A stretch of 64,000 nucleotides of DNA from Amaurobius ferox (GCA_951213105.1 OX578139.1:68396754-68460753); one strand, 5' to 3'. Positions 21,887 through 33,720 are shown, counted from the stretch's first letter. Notes: generated by a model from the sequence alone, not told the origin. Made by a program: numbers and translations.

Positions 21887-22663
21887 ACTTTCCCTGCAAT
21901 ACATGGTAATGTATAGGGAAAGTATTGGAATCATGCCGAAAATCACAACTCGTGTTTTCGACGGATCTATACGTTTCGAGACCTCTAGAATGCGAAAATC
22001 TATTTTTAGCGTGACGTCTGTGTGTGTGTCTGTGTGTCTGTCTGTGTGTCTGTGTGTCTGTCTGTCTGTGCAGATTTTGTATCCACTCTAACTAAAAAAC
22101 TAATTGACCGATTTTCATAAAATTTGGTAGGTAAGTCACTTGTGAGCGAATCTAGCGCTGATTAATTTTGGGTACGATTTGGGATAAAAGAACCCGCCTT
22201 TTTTTGCAAAATGGCCATCAAAAGCTTGTATCCACACTAGCTGAAAATCTAATGGGCAGAATTTCACAAAATTTGGTAGATAAGTCGCTTGTAGGTCACC
22301 CTGGTGCTGATTAGATTTTGGTACGATTCGGAAAAAAATAACCGGCCTTTTTTTGCAAAATGGCCCGCAAAAATCTTCAAAATTTAAAATAGAAAACTAC
22401 ATATGCTCAAATATATCCATTAAAAGCTTGTTTTATACGTAATTTTTAACGAAGAAAAGAATAAGATCAACCCCATTTCACTAGGACTAGCTGTTCTCGA
22501 GATATTTTAGTTATTTCGTATTTCTCTACGCCACCTTTGAAAATAAGTCCAGTTACCAAATGAGAACGAAAATGAATTAAAAGTGAATTAAATTTAATTA
22601 AAATGAAGAGAACGTGGATATAAGTCTGCAGGGAAAGTCATGTGCTGCCCACATCAGATTTTT
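21887..22663 (-). mobile_element. Family B unit 4
   Basis: Full set of B words including GATAAAAGAACCCGCC and CTGGTGCTGATTAGA. Its 3' part is nearly identical to unit 7 up to the microsatellite at 22030, and more diverged after it. Confidence 0.87.
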
Positions 22664-23717
22664 ATTTTCCCCGCAACACATGGTAATGTATAGGGAAAGT
22701 ATTGGAAATCATGCCGAAAATCGCAACTCGAGTTTTCGACGGATCTACACGTTTCGAGAATTCTAGAATACGAAAAAACTATTTTTAGCGGCGTGAGGTC
22801 TGTGTGTTTGTCTATCTATGTGTCTGTCTGCCTGGCTATGTGTCTGTCTGTCTGTATGTCTGTCTGTATGTGTGTCTGTCTGTGTATCTGTGCTATGAAT
22901 GTATCCACTCTAACTCAAAAATTAATGGACCGAATTTCATAAAATTTGGTAGGTAAATCACTTTGATGTGACCCTGGTGCTGATTAGTTTTTGGTACAAT
23001 TCATGAAAACAGAACCTGCCTTTTTTTGCGAAATGGCCCGTAAAAATTTCATTTATTCGCCATAGCCAAGGTACTAATTGACCAAATTTCACAAAATTTG
23101 GTAGATAAGTTACTTGTTGGATACTCTGCTGGATACTTTGGTAGATAAGTTACTTGTTGGATGCTCATTAGAATTTGGAAGGTTTCGAAAAAGAAGAGCC
23201 CGCCTTCTTTACGAAATGGCCTGCAAAAATTTCATGTATCCACTCTAGCTAAAATACTAATTGACCAAATTTCACAAAATTTGGTAGATAAGGTACTTGT
23301 GGGATACTCTGGTGCTGATTAGATTTTGGTACGATTCAGAAAAGAACAACCTGTCTTGTTTACGAAATGGCCCGCCAAAATATCCAAATTCTAAAATAAA
23401 AAGCCTAAGTAGTGTATGCTCAAATGTATCAATTAAATTCTTGTTTTATGCGCAATTTTTGAAGAGGAAAATAAAATAACACACTCCATTATAGTTTGGA
23501 ACTAACCATTCTCAAGATATTTGAGATTTCATGCATTTTTGTTACGCCGATTTCGGAAAAATGTCCATTACCAAATAAAAACAAAAATTGAATTAAAAAT
23601 GCAAATTTAGTGTTATTTGGTTCAATTAAACTCAATCTAATGAATTATTAAAGAAATAAAGAAAATATGAATTTGGGTCTGCAGGGAAAGTCATGTGCTG
23701 CTCACATCAGATGTTTA
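22664..23717 (-). mobile_element. Family B unit 5 (duplicate of unit 2)
   Basis: Almost base-for-base the same as unit 2, including its internal TACTTGTTGGAT duplication; only scattered single-base changes were seen. Confidence 0.88.
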
Positions 23718-24293
23718 ACTTTCCCTGCAATGCATTGTAATGTATAGGGAAAGTATTGGAATCATGCCGAAAATCCCAACTCGAGTTATTGACGGATCTA
23801 CACGTTTCGAGACCTCTAAAATACGAGAAAACTATCTTTAGCGTGACGTCTGTGTGTGTGTGTCTGTGCGTCTGTATGTGAGTCTGTGTGTCTGTGTGTC
23901 TGTCTGTGTGTCTGTCTGTATGTCTGTCTGTCTGTCTGTGCAGATTTTGTATCCACTCTAACTAAAAAAGTAATTGACCGAATTTTACAAAATTTGGAAG
24001 GTAAGTCACCTGTGGTAAGTCACCACTACGTACGATCAAATATATCCATTAAAATCTTGTTTTATACGTAATTTTTAACGAAGAAAAGAATAAGACCAAC
24101 CTCATTACACTAGGACTAGCCGTTCTCGAGATATTTTAGTTTTTTCGCATTTCTCTACGCTACCTTTGAAAATAAGAGCAGTTACCAAATCAGAACGAAA
24201 ATTGAATTAAAAGAGAATTGAATTTAATTAAAATAAAGAGAACGTGGATATAAGTCTGCAGGGAAAGTCATGTGCTGCCCACATCAGATTTTT
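23718..24293 (-). mobile_element. Family B unit 6 (duplicate of unit 3)
   Basis: Same internal deletion as unit 3, with a 2-bp longer GT run. Confidence 0.88.
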
Positions 24294-25070
24294 ACTTTCC
24301 CTGCAATACATGGTAATGTATAGGGAAAGTATTGGAATCATGCCGAAAATCACAACTCGTGTTTTCGACGGATCTATACGTTTCGAGACCTCTAGAATGC
24401 GAAAATCTATTTTTAGCGTGACGTCTGTGTGTGTGTCTGCGTGTCTGTCTGTGTGTCTGTCTGTCTGTGTGCCTGTGTGTCTGTCTCTGCAGATTTTGTA
24501 TCCACTCTAACTACAAAAGTAACTGATCGAATTTCATAAAATTTGGTATTTAAGTCACTTGTGGGCGAATCTGGTGCTGAATAGTTTTGAGTACTATTCG
24601 GGATAAAAAAAAAACCTTTTTTTGCGAAATGACACACAAAAGCTTGTATCCACTCTACTTGAAAAACTAATAAACCGAATTCCACAAAATTTCGTAGGTA
24701 AATCACTTATGGGACACCCTGGTACTGATTAGATTTTGGTATGATTAGGAAAAAAATAACCTGACTTTTTTTGCAAAATGTCCTGCAGTAATCGCCAAAA
24801 TCTAAAATAAAAAACTACGTATGCTCAAATATATCCATGAAATGCTTGTTTAATACGTAATTTTTAACGAAGAAAAGAATAAGACCAACCCCATTACACT
24901 AGGACTAGCCGTTCTCGAAATATTTTAGTTGTTTCGTATTTTCTCTACGCCACCTTTGAAAAGATGTCCAGTTTTCAAATGAGAACGAAAATTGAATTAA
25001 AAGTGAATTAAATGTAATTAAAATAAAATAAAGTCTGCAGGGAAAGTCATGTGCTGCCCACATCAGATTT
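24294..25070 (-). mobile_element. Family B unit 7
   Basis: Its first 145 bp or so equal unit 4; beyond the microsatellite it differs by many substitutions, which marks the end of the duplicated block. It ends with the intact B 5' terminus. Confidence 0.87.
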
Positions 25071-25287
25071 TTAGTTTATGTATTAAGGTTTTTGTGACGC
25101 TAAATATAAGTAAAAGTAAATATGATAATACATATTTAATGCCTAAATGTAAAACTCTTACCATTTTAATCGCAGATTATTTAACATGAACGTAGCTGAA
25201 AAATCCATTCACTTCTACAGCTAAAGATTTATTTTCGTATATGTAAGGCAAGGTAGATTAATTTGGTTTCAATAATTTCTCCTTTTT
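25071..25287. other. Short AT-rich spacer
   Basis: Nothing recognised between the B array and the next A element. Confidence 0.4.
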
Positions 25288-25412
25288 ACTTTCCTTATAT
25301 ACATAATGTATAAGGAAAGTATTGTGACGGGGTCGAAAATTCGAATTCGAGTTTTCGACGGGAGAGCACGTTTCAAGCATCCCTGATCACGAATCAAACA
25401 TTTTTGGAGTGA

Positions 25413-25450
<38 letters not shown>

Positions 25451-26217
25451 TATGTGTGTATGTGTGTGTGTCAGTGAGTCTGTGGAGACGATAACAGACG
25501 AACGAATGGACCGATTCGAACCAAATTTGGTACAAAAATCACAATCCGTAAACACTGGAAGCCTATTGTTTTTATACGTAATCGAATGTTCAGAACCTCC
25601 CTAAATTTTCGAATGAAATTTTGAAAAATCAAAACCGCTAATAAAGTTACGCAAATAGACATTTCTTATGTAATTTTTCATTAGAAAACGATTGGCATAA
25701 ATTTTAGAAGGCTAACATGAACCGTTCTCGAGATATTGTACATTTTTCAAAAAAATTATGAAAAAGTCACATAAAAAAAATTCCTATTGAGAAACATGTT
25801 CACTTTTCATATGTAATACCATGCGATAAATTGAGTTACATCATTCTCGTGGATCTAGCTCGTTCCATTCATGAAAAAATATACTTTGAATAATACTTTT
25901 GTATTTGAACGCCAATAGTCATTTATCTGCTGTAAGAATAACTTTTTTCTTAGTGCATAACTCTTGGCGAGATTTTGGCGACGAATTTGGCGAAATGTCG
26001 CCAACTTGGCGACTTTTTGAAATGTTGCCAAATTAACGTAAATCTCGTCAAATGGATAAAAATGACGCTAAATCAATGAAAATGACAACTAATTTTCGAA
26101 AATTCAATATCTTGGAAAGAATATTAGTATCTACTATAAGAAAAACCTATTTTTTTACTGTAAAAGTAGTAAATTCATTACATTATATAAGGAAAGTCAT
26201 GTGTTGCCCACATCAGA
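25288..26217 (-). mobile_element. Family A element, full length
   Basis: Complete from hairpin ACTTTCCTTATATACATAATG to GTCATGTGTTGCCCACATCAGA; (GT)n at 25416-25445; GTCGCCAACTTGGCGAC at 25998-26014. Confidence 0.9.
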
Positions 26218-26289
26218 TTTTTTTATTAGGCAAAGCTTTTTCAAATTCATATATTTTTATCGTCTCAAACCAATTACTGCAACAGAGTA

Positions 26290-26400
26290 AAAAATCTGAT
26301 GTGGACAGCACATGACTTACCCTGCAGACTTATATCCACGTTCTCTTTATTTTAATTAAATATAATTCACTTTTCGTTCTCATTTGATAACTGGGCTTAT
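26290..26400 (+). mobile_element. Family B 5'-end fragment, cut by an A insertion
   Basis: ATCTGATGTGGACAGCACATG, then TACCCTGCAGACTTATATCC and TTCTCATTTGATAACTGGGC. The B sequence stops at CTTAT where the next A unit begins and is not found beyond it. Confidence 0.75.
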
Positions 26401-26401
26401 T

Positions 26402-26526
26402 ACTTTCCTTATATACATAATGTATAAGGAAAGTATTGTGACGGGGTCGAAAATTCGAAATCGAGTTTTCGACGGGAGAGCACGTTTCAAGCATCTCTGA
26501 TCACGAATCAAACATTTTTGAAGTGA

Positions 26527-26578
<52 letters not shown>

Positions 26579-27260
26579 TATGTGTGTGTGTCAGTGAGTC
26601 TGTGGAGACGATAACTAACGAACGAATAGACCGATTCGAACCAAATTTGGTACAAAAATTACAATCCGTAAACACTGGAAGCCTATTGTTTTTATACGTA
26701 ATCGAATGTTCAGAACCCTCCTAAATTTTCGAATAAAATTTTGAAAAAATCTTCAAAAGATCAAAACCACTAATAAAGTTACGCAAATAGACATTTCTTA
26801 TGTAATTTTTCATTAGAAAACGATTGACATAAATATTAGAACGCTAACATGAACCGTTCTCGAGATATTGCACATTTTTCGAAAAAATTATTAAAAAGTC
26901 ATATAAAATGAAAACAAAATATTTCCTATTGAGAAACATGTTCACTTTTCATATGTAATACCATGCGATAAATTGGGTGACATCATTCTCGTGGATCTAG
27001 CTCGTTCCATTCATGAAAATATATACTTTGAGTAATACTTTTGTATTTGAACGCCAATAGTCATTTATCTGCTGTAAGGACAACTTATTTCTTCGTCCAT
27101 AACGCTTGGCGAGATTTTGGCGACTTTTTGAAATGTTGCCAAATTAACGAAAATCTCGCCAAATGGATAAAAATGAGGCTAAATCAATGAAAATGATGAC
27201 TTATTGTCTAAAATTCAATATCTTGGAAAGAATATAAGTATTTACTATAAGAAAAACCTA
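26402..27260 (-). mobile_element. Family A element, first unit of a second tandem dimer
   Basis: Starts with the full hairpin and a long (GT)n (26530-26573), but stops at CTATAAGAAAAACCTATT, the same internal position at which the unit at 6677-7559 stops. Part of the GGCGA block is deleted near 27118. Confidence 0.87.
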
Positions 27261-27262
27261 TT

Positions 27263-28122
27263 ACTTTCCTTATATATATAATGTATGAGGAAAGTATTGT
27301 GACACGGTCGAAAATTCGAATTCGAGTTTTCGACGGGAGAGCACGTTTCAAACATCCTTGATCACGAATCAAGCATTTTTGAAGTGATGTCTGTGTGTGT
27401 GTGTGAGTGTGAAAGTATGTGTGTGTGTGTGTCAGTGAGTCTGTGGAGACGATAACTGACGAACGAATGGACCGATTCGAACTAAATTTGGTACAAAAAT
27501 CACAATCCGTTAACACTGGAAACCTATTGTTTTTATACGCAATCGAATGTTCAGAACCCCACTAAATTTTCGAATGAAATTTTGAAAAAATCGTCAAAAA
27601 ATTAAAAACTACTAATAAAGTTACGCAAATAGACATTTCTTATGTAATTTTTCATTAGAAAACGATTGACGTAACTTTTAAAACGCTAACATGAACCGTT
27701 CTCGAGATATTGCGCATTTTTCAAAACAATTATCAAAAAGTCATATAAAATTTAAAAAAAATATTTTCTATTTAGAAACATGTTCACTTTTCATATGTAA
27801 TACCATGCGATAAATTGGGTGACATCATTCTCGTGGAACTAGCTCGTTCCATTCATGAAAAAAGATACTTTGAGCAATACTTTTATATTTGAACGCCAGT
27901 AGTCATTTATCTGCTGTAAGAATAACTTATTTCTTTGTGCATAACGCTTGGCGAGATTTTGGCTAATGACGCTAAATCAATGGAAATGGCGACTAATTGA
28001 AGAAATTTCAATATCTTGGAAAGAATGTAAGTATCTACTATAAGAATAACATTTTTTTTAAACTGTAAATGTAGTAAATTCTTTGCATTATATAAGGAAA
28101 GTCATGTGTTGCCCACATCAGA
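27263..28122 (-). mobile_element. Family A element, second unit of the dimer
   Basis: Complete terminus GTCATGTGTTGCCCACATCAGA. The GGCGA block is mostly deleted (the sequence jumps from GATTTTGGC to TAATGACGC at about 27960). Confidence 0.87.
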
Positions 28123-28360
28123 TTTTTATTAAAAAGTTTAATATATTTTTATTTGCCATGAACAACTTTACTTATAATATATTAAATTAATTGCACTTAA
28201 TAATCATTTGCTTTGACCCCGAAATGCTCATACCATCATTCAGAGGGAAGATTACTTAACTTTAAATATAATTGGGAAGATTACTACACTTAACTTTAAA
28301 TAAAATTGTAGTTGCCAAATTACTAACATGATTATCTATCTAATTATTATTAGTGTTCAA

Positions 28361-28664
28361 CGCCGCCCAGGCGGTGAAGTGGATAGCGTCTCCGACTGCT
28401 GTCTAGTGGGCTTGGGTTCGAATCCCGAGTAAGGCATGGGCGTTTTCTTGAGGATGAAGTCAGTCTTCCGCCTTCTGGGTCCTCGCCAAATGTGAAGCTG
28501 CACCCCCCAGACCCTCGACAGTGATGCTTGTTTGTGTTAATAAAAAAACTTTGTGACCTCGTCTTGTGCCATTCTTTGTCCTTCTCCTGGCATCACTGGT
28601 CCTGTTTGTGGTCCGACAGGAACTGGAGGTCATGCGCAACAACAACAACGCCAACAACAACAAC
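28361..28664 (+). mobile_element. tRNA-headed SINE with (CAA)n tail and 10-bp target duplication
   Basis: The head has a box-A-like TGAAGTGGATAGCG (28375-28388) and a box B GGTTCGAATCC (28415-28425) inside a good T-arm (TTGGG/CCCGA). The body is GC-rich and the tail is CAACAACAACAACG-type. AGTGTTCAA(C) flanks it at 28352-28361 and 28665-28674. Short open frames inside are incidental. RNA polymerase III transcription is expected from the boxes but not shown. Confidence 0.85.
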
Positions 28665-28674
28665 AGTGTTCAAC

Positions 28675-28945
28675 TTTGAGTCTGTAAGGAATCCAACATA
28701 TATCTTCATCATTGCAACTTTGCATGTTTGAACTCTGGGTGATCCCCGTGTGCATCTGGCGTTTAAAATCTCAACTTTTCACTATTATCTCTTACTTCTT
28801 AACATCTACAAAACTTTCCGGACCATATTTTTCAAACTATCAACAATTTTTCTGATACGTGAGTATCTTTTTTTTCACGATAAACTGAATTTCTTTTGCT
28901 TTGAGGAAGACTGCAGAATCCACTTCGACAATAAGAGCTTGCAAT
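28675..28945. other. Unrecognised spacer
   Basis: No motif recognised. A 105-codon + frame running into the next SINE (28750-29067) has no family features. Confidence 0.35.
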
Positions 28946-29387
28946 TTCGACCCAGTAACTCAACGGTAGAGCGTCGAATGGCCAGATTGGAGATTCAGGG
29001 TTCGATTTCCGGCTGGGGCAGCAAGGATCTTTGCAATGGCGCCGAACAAATCAACCCTGTAGGTTAGTGCAAAGATGTCGGAGGTCTGAAGACCCCAGAC
29101 CTTGCGACTTGTATAATGAATTTAGAGTAGCTAGCTGCACGGCAAGAAAAGGATACCTCCTGCACTCAGGAGGCAACCAAGGTCTACCAGCCCGAAAAAC
29201 GAACATTTATTTTGGTCTAAAAAGATAACAATTGATGAAAAATAATGTGGTTAAACAGACAGTTTTACATTATATTTGAACTTGGCAAGTACGTCCATTT
29301 TTCAAAAATGGAAAAAGGGTTATTGCGAATATAGATAAAAAGATCATTGAAAAATAAAATTCAGAGTGAGGTATATTAACATAATGA
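28946..29387 (+). mobile_element. tRNA-like-headed SINE (type D), copy 1
   Basis: A tRNA-like fold is visible: acceptor halves GACCCAG (28949-28955) and CTGGGGC (29013-29019), D-arm word GGTAGAGCG and box B GGTTCGATTTCC at 28999-29010. The following body (GTCGGAGGTCTGAAGACC..., GGATACCTCCTGCACTCAGG, ACAATTGATGAAAA) is repeated at 32373-32689, and both copies end at TAACATAATG. It is not a functional tRNA gene, since the arms mispair and the unit is dispersed. Confidence 0.7.
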
Positions 29388-30380
29388 ACAAGAAAGATCA
29401 ATCATGCTTAAAGCATTGATTATGAAACACTTTCCAACTTCAATGCAATTTTATTTAAACAAGTCTAAAATGCAATACATTCCTCGGTAATATTTTGAAA
29501 CTTATCACAATACTGCATTAATTTATTATATTTGAAAACTTAAACCTTCATCGAAAAAAAAGAACTTCATTCAAATGACCGCATTGAAATATAAATTGCC
29601 TGGTTTAAACACCACTAAAATGTCATACATTCCTCGGTAATAGTTTTAGAATTATCATAATACTACGATAATTTATTATATTTGAAAACTTCATCGAAAA
29701 CAACTGAAATTAATTCAAATGACGTCATAGAAAAAATAACACGACTGGATCTCTCTATAAAAAGAGGATTTCATTCATAACTTTCTCCCAATCATTTCAT
29801 TCATCACAATACTATACGAATTTATTTCATTTAAACATTTTGTTTAAGACCATGGAGCTACAAAAATTTAAACTCCATGCTTGAAACTTCATCGAAAAAA
29901 ATCGTCCTTCTCTTTATGAAATCAATTAATATTTCATTCATATCAGCCATGCAGACTCCATGGACTAAATTATTTTGTGTTAAAAAAATACAGGAATTCA
30001 AATACAACTCATTCTATATATTTTGCTGTTTACATTTTACATAGGTGAAAAATAGGCTTAGTTGTAGAAATAATCAAATTTAGATGGGCATTTAAACTCA
30101 AATATATTGTCATTGCGTTGTTTTAGTATGTAGATGCACAGAATTTAAGCAAAAATAAAGTAGTTTTAGGACGGATACAACACTCAATATGAATTAAAAA
30201 GAACTTAAAAAAATCGCGATTTTGAAACAAGATGGATGCCATATATCATTTTGAAGTGGGTCATGTGATCGTTTCATATCATGGTCACGTGATCGTTTCA
30301 TATGAGAGGTGTAATTATTATTTTAATTTTTATTTAAAAAACTGCTGAATATATTTCGCTGAATTTTTTTTTATATATCA
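29388..30380 (+). mobile_element. Family C element, 5' portion, first member of a 980-bp tandem
   Basis: Starts ACAAGAAAGATCAATCATG and runs to GAATTTTTTTTTATATAT, where it joins ...CAGTCATGCTTAAAGC, the start of the next copy. It lacks the 3' 300 bp (microsatellite and hairpin). Confidence 0.85.
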
Positions 30381-31682
30381 GTCATGCTTAAAGCATTGAT
30401 TATGAAACACTTTCCAACTTCAATGCAATTTTATTTAAACAAGTCTAAAATGCAATACATTCCTCGGTAATATTTTGAAACTTATCACAATACTGCATTA
30501 ATTTATTATATTTGAAAACTTAAACCTTCATCGAAAAAAAAGAACTTCATTCAAATGACGGCATTGAAATATAAATTGTCTGGTTTAAACATCACTAAAA
30601 TGTCATACATTCCTCGGTAATAGTTTTAGAATTATCATAATACTACGATAATTTATTATATTTGAAAACTTCATCGAAAACAACTGAAATTAATTCAAAT
30701 GACGTCATAGAAAAAATAACACGACTGGATCTCTCTATAAAAAGAGGATTTCATTCATAACTTTCTCAAAATCATTTCATTCATCACAATACTATACGAA
30801 TTTATTTCATTTAAACATTTTGTTTAAGACCATGGAGCTACAAAAATTTAAACTCCATGCTTGAAACTTCATCGAAAAAAATCGTCCTTCTCTTTATGAA
30901 ATCAATTAATATTTCATTCATATCAGCCATGCAGACTCCATGGACTAACTTATTTTGTGTTAAAAAAATACAGGAATTCTAATACAACTCATTCTATATA
31001 TTTTGCTGTTTACATTTTACATAGGTGAAAAATAGGCTTAGTTGTAGAAATAATCAAATTTAGATGGGCATTTAAACTCAAATATATTGTCATTGCGTTG
31101 TTTTAGTATGTAGATGCACAGAATTTAAGCAAAAATAAAGTAGTTTTAGGACGGATACAACACTCAATATGAATTAAAAAGAACTTAAAAAAATCGCGAT
31201 TTTGAAACAAGATGGATGCCATATATCATTTTGAAGTGGGTCATGTGATCGTTTCATATCATGGTCACGTGATCGTTTCATATAAGAGGTGTAATTATTA
31301 TTTTAATTTTTATTTAAAAAATTGCTGAATATATTTCGCTGAATTTTTTTTTATATATTTTATGGAACAATTTGAATATTACCTAAAATTTTCGAAGAAA
31401 TTTGTGAATTTTAAATCCGCTTAAAAATGTTTGAAAAATTAGGTCCCATAGGGCTCAATGTATTTCATTTTTTTGACCCGGGTTCAATCCAAAACTAATT
31501 GGGTAATATTAGTCATTTATATTCCCATAGGTTCTACAGACCGTCTGAACAACATACTAAAATTTCATTTTGATTAAGTCATTTTTGCGGCAGTTATCGT
31601 GCTAACGGACAGACAGACAGACAGACAGACAGAATGAACAAAGTCATAAACACTTTTCAACTTTGTTGTAAAGTGTTAAAAA
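30381..31682 (+). mobile_element. Family C element, second member of the tandem, complete 3' end
   Basis: Nearly identical to 29402-30380 at offset 980, then continues through GACCCGGGTTCAATCC, GCAGTTATCGTGC, (CAGA)n at 31611-31632 and the 3' hairpin AACACTTTTCAAC..GTTGTAAAGTGTT. The two copies differ at only a few bases, so the duplication is recent. Confidence 0.88.
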
Positions 31683-32372
31683 TAGATTAAAATTGAAGAA
31701 AATAATAAAATTTTAAAAGTAAAATTTAGAAAATATATAAAAAGAATATATATGAAAAGGAAAAAAAATAGGCACATGTAAAACAAAAACAGAAATTTAG
31801 AATAGAATTTAGAAAAGTTAAATTAGAGAAAATACAAATGAAAAGGATCAAAAGAACAAGAAAAACCCAGAAAATAAGAACAGTTAACCTAGATTTTTTT
31901 AAACATAAAATATGGAGGGAATAAACTCCATATAAGTTATTTAGAATGAAATAAAGGGTATCATTGATCAAATTAATTGAGAGCAGAATCTACTCATAAG
32001 TTTAAGTCACTTTATTAGAAGTTTCCACGGCAACAATAATACAGTTTTTAAATCTACTGAAGGGGGATTTGAACTAGCTTTGGAGAACCAAATTGATTTA
32101 TTAGAGGGGGAGGGTTTGCAAAAATAAAAATGTTTAGAAGAATGGCAATCGAAAATGTAATAGTCAACGTCACCTTTAACTGTATTGCAAATACAGTTAG
32201 AGGTGGATTTAATTTTGAAAAAGAATAGGTAATCCAGATAGGGGCCATGACCAGTAAGGAAGTAAATGAGGTATTTATTAAAAATTTGTAAATTAGGATT
32301 CACGATAGGGGGGTAAGACAAGATTCTAACCGGATCACCAATCCTGGTGGAAATATAATCATTAAGTTAATA
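31683..32372 (-). pseudogene. LINE 3' end with RNase H-like C-terminus, 5'-truncated copy
   Basis: On the minus strand the open frame ending near 32010 contains LTGHGPYLDYL and a degraded C-x-C...D-H/Y-Y-I-F-D-C block. This is the C-terminal tail that follows RNase H in I/R1/Jockey-type LINE polymerases. The rest is 3' untranslated A-rich sequence. It matches the copy at 32690-33720 at an offset of about 1009 and is cut upstream by the SINE body at 32373. Confidence 0.75.
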
Positions 32373-32689
32373 AGATGTCGGAGGCCTGAAGACCCCAGAC
32401 CGTGCGACTGACTAAGTGGGTGTATTGTAGTTAGCTGCACGACCAGGAAAGGATACCTCTTGCACTCAGGAGGCACCCAAGGTCTACCATCCGGCCAAAC
32501 GAACATTTATTTAGCTCTAAAAAGATAGCAATTGATGAAAAGTAGTGTGATTAAACAGACAGTTTTACATTGTTTTTGAACTTGACAAGTACGTCCATTT
32601 TTCGAAAATGGGAAAAGGGTTATTGCGAATATAGATAAAAAGATCATTGAAAAATAAAATCTAGAGTGATATATAATAACATAATGAAA
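32373..32689 (+). mobile_element. Type D SINE body, copy 2 (head missing)
   Basis: Matches 29073-29387: GTCGGAGGCCTGAAGACC, GCTGCACGACCAGGAAAGG, CACTCAGGAGGCACCC, ACAGACAGTTTTACATTG, ending TAACATAATG. The tRNA-like head is absent because the copy begins at the LINE junction. Confidence 0.7.
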
Positions 32690-33720
32690 AATAGATTAGA
32701 ATTAAAGAAAATAATAAAATTTTAAAAGTAAAATTTAGAAAATGTGTAAAAAGAAATTATATGAAAAGGAAAAAGAAAGAGGCACATGAAAAACAAAAAC
32801 AGAAATTTAGAATAAAATTTAGAAAATAAAAATTAGAAAAAATACAAATAAAAAAGTTCAAAAGAAAAGAAAGCACCGAGAAATTAAGAACAGTTAACCT
32901 AGTTTTTTTTTAAACAGAAAATATGGAGGGAACACAATAAGTTCGTATAAGTTAATAAGAATGAAATAAAGGGATTCATTGATCAAAATTAATTGAGACC
33001 AGAATCTACTCATAAGCTTAGATCACTTTATTAGAAATTTCCATGGCAACAAGAATACAATTTTAAATTTTTTTTTACTGAAGAGGGATATGAACGAACT
33101 TTGGAGAAACAAATGGGTTTGTTAGAGGGGGAGGGTTTGCAGAGATGGAAATTTTGAAAGGACAATCGAAAATGTAATGGTCAACGTCACCGAATTTATT
33201 GCAAATACAGTTAGAGGTGGATTTAATTTTGAAAAAGTATAGGTAGTTAAGAAAGGGGCCATGGCCAGTAAGAAAGTAAATGAGGTATTTATTAAAAATT
33301 TGTAAATTAGGATTCACGATAGGAGGGTAAGACAGGATTCTAACCGGATCACCAGCCCTGGTGGAAATATAATCCTTAAGATAATTTTGCCAAAGATTAA
33401 GGTTATGAGATTTTCAAAATTTTGAGAAGAGTGAGTAAGGGAATGGAATAGTAAGAGGGGAACCAGAGATAGCAGCAATTTTGGCATGGTAATCAGCAAT
33501 TTCATTTCCAGATATATTATTGTGAGCTTTTACCCAAGAAATTTTGACAAGGCTTTTGGCAAAGAGAGCTTTGGATTTAATGGAATTAATTTATCGGAGG
33601 TCTGAAAGTGACTCCAGTACGACTAGTATGGATTCAGTGGACTCTGGAAGATTGAGCGCCGATTTCAGATTGAGAGGGTAGCGACAACGCAGGATACTAA
33701 TCTGGGTAAAAGTAGTAGTA
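32690..33720 (-). pseudogene. LINE 3' end with RNase H domain, broken
   Basis: Reading the minus strand, a segment from about 33700 encodes ESTESILVVLESLSDLR, a stop, then KISWVKAHNNISGNE and IADYHAKIAA, the last catalytic region of a LINE-encoded RNase H (removes RNA from the hybrid during retrotransposition). Further on, LTGHGPFLNYLYFFK (about 33230-33275) and GDVDHYIFDCP (about 33160-33195) form the usual C-terminal tail. Stops and a frame change show decay. The reverse transcriptase and endonuclease are absent (5' truncation). The clade (I/R1/Jockey-like) is inferred from this domain order. Confidence 0.82.

Larger units (their letters stand above)
20150..24445. repeat. Recent 2.4-kb tandem segmental duplication
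   Basis: Bases about 20150-22035 recur at about 22555-24442 with an offset of 2405-2407 and few differences. The breakpoints fall inside B units, as expected for unequal crossing-over between array members. Confidence 0.85.
18941..25070 (-). repeat. Head-to-tail array of seven family B elements
   Basis: Every junction reads ...CTGC(C/T)CACATCAGA(T/G)TTTT then ACTTTCCCTGCAA (or the TTTCCCCGCAA variant), so 5' and 3' termini are joined flush. Units start at 18941, 20259, 21313, 21887, 22664, 23718 and 24294. The first is enlarged by a solo LTR. Units of about 1050, 575 and 777 bp recur in the same order, because a three-unit block was duplicated. The array behaves like a satellite built from a transposon. 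Confidence 0.9.

Noticed and set aside
22870..23480. Apparent conserved protein pair (20892 and 23297 frames 60 codons long)
   Set aside because: The identity reflects the 2.4-kb DNA duplication, not coding constraint; the frames are inside B units.
28949..29019. Functional tRNA gene (also 33836-33905 and 28361-28440)
   Set aside because: Acceptor and T-arm words are visible but stems mispair, and the units are dispersed with SINE bodies, so they are tRNA-derived SINE heads.
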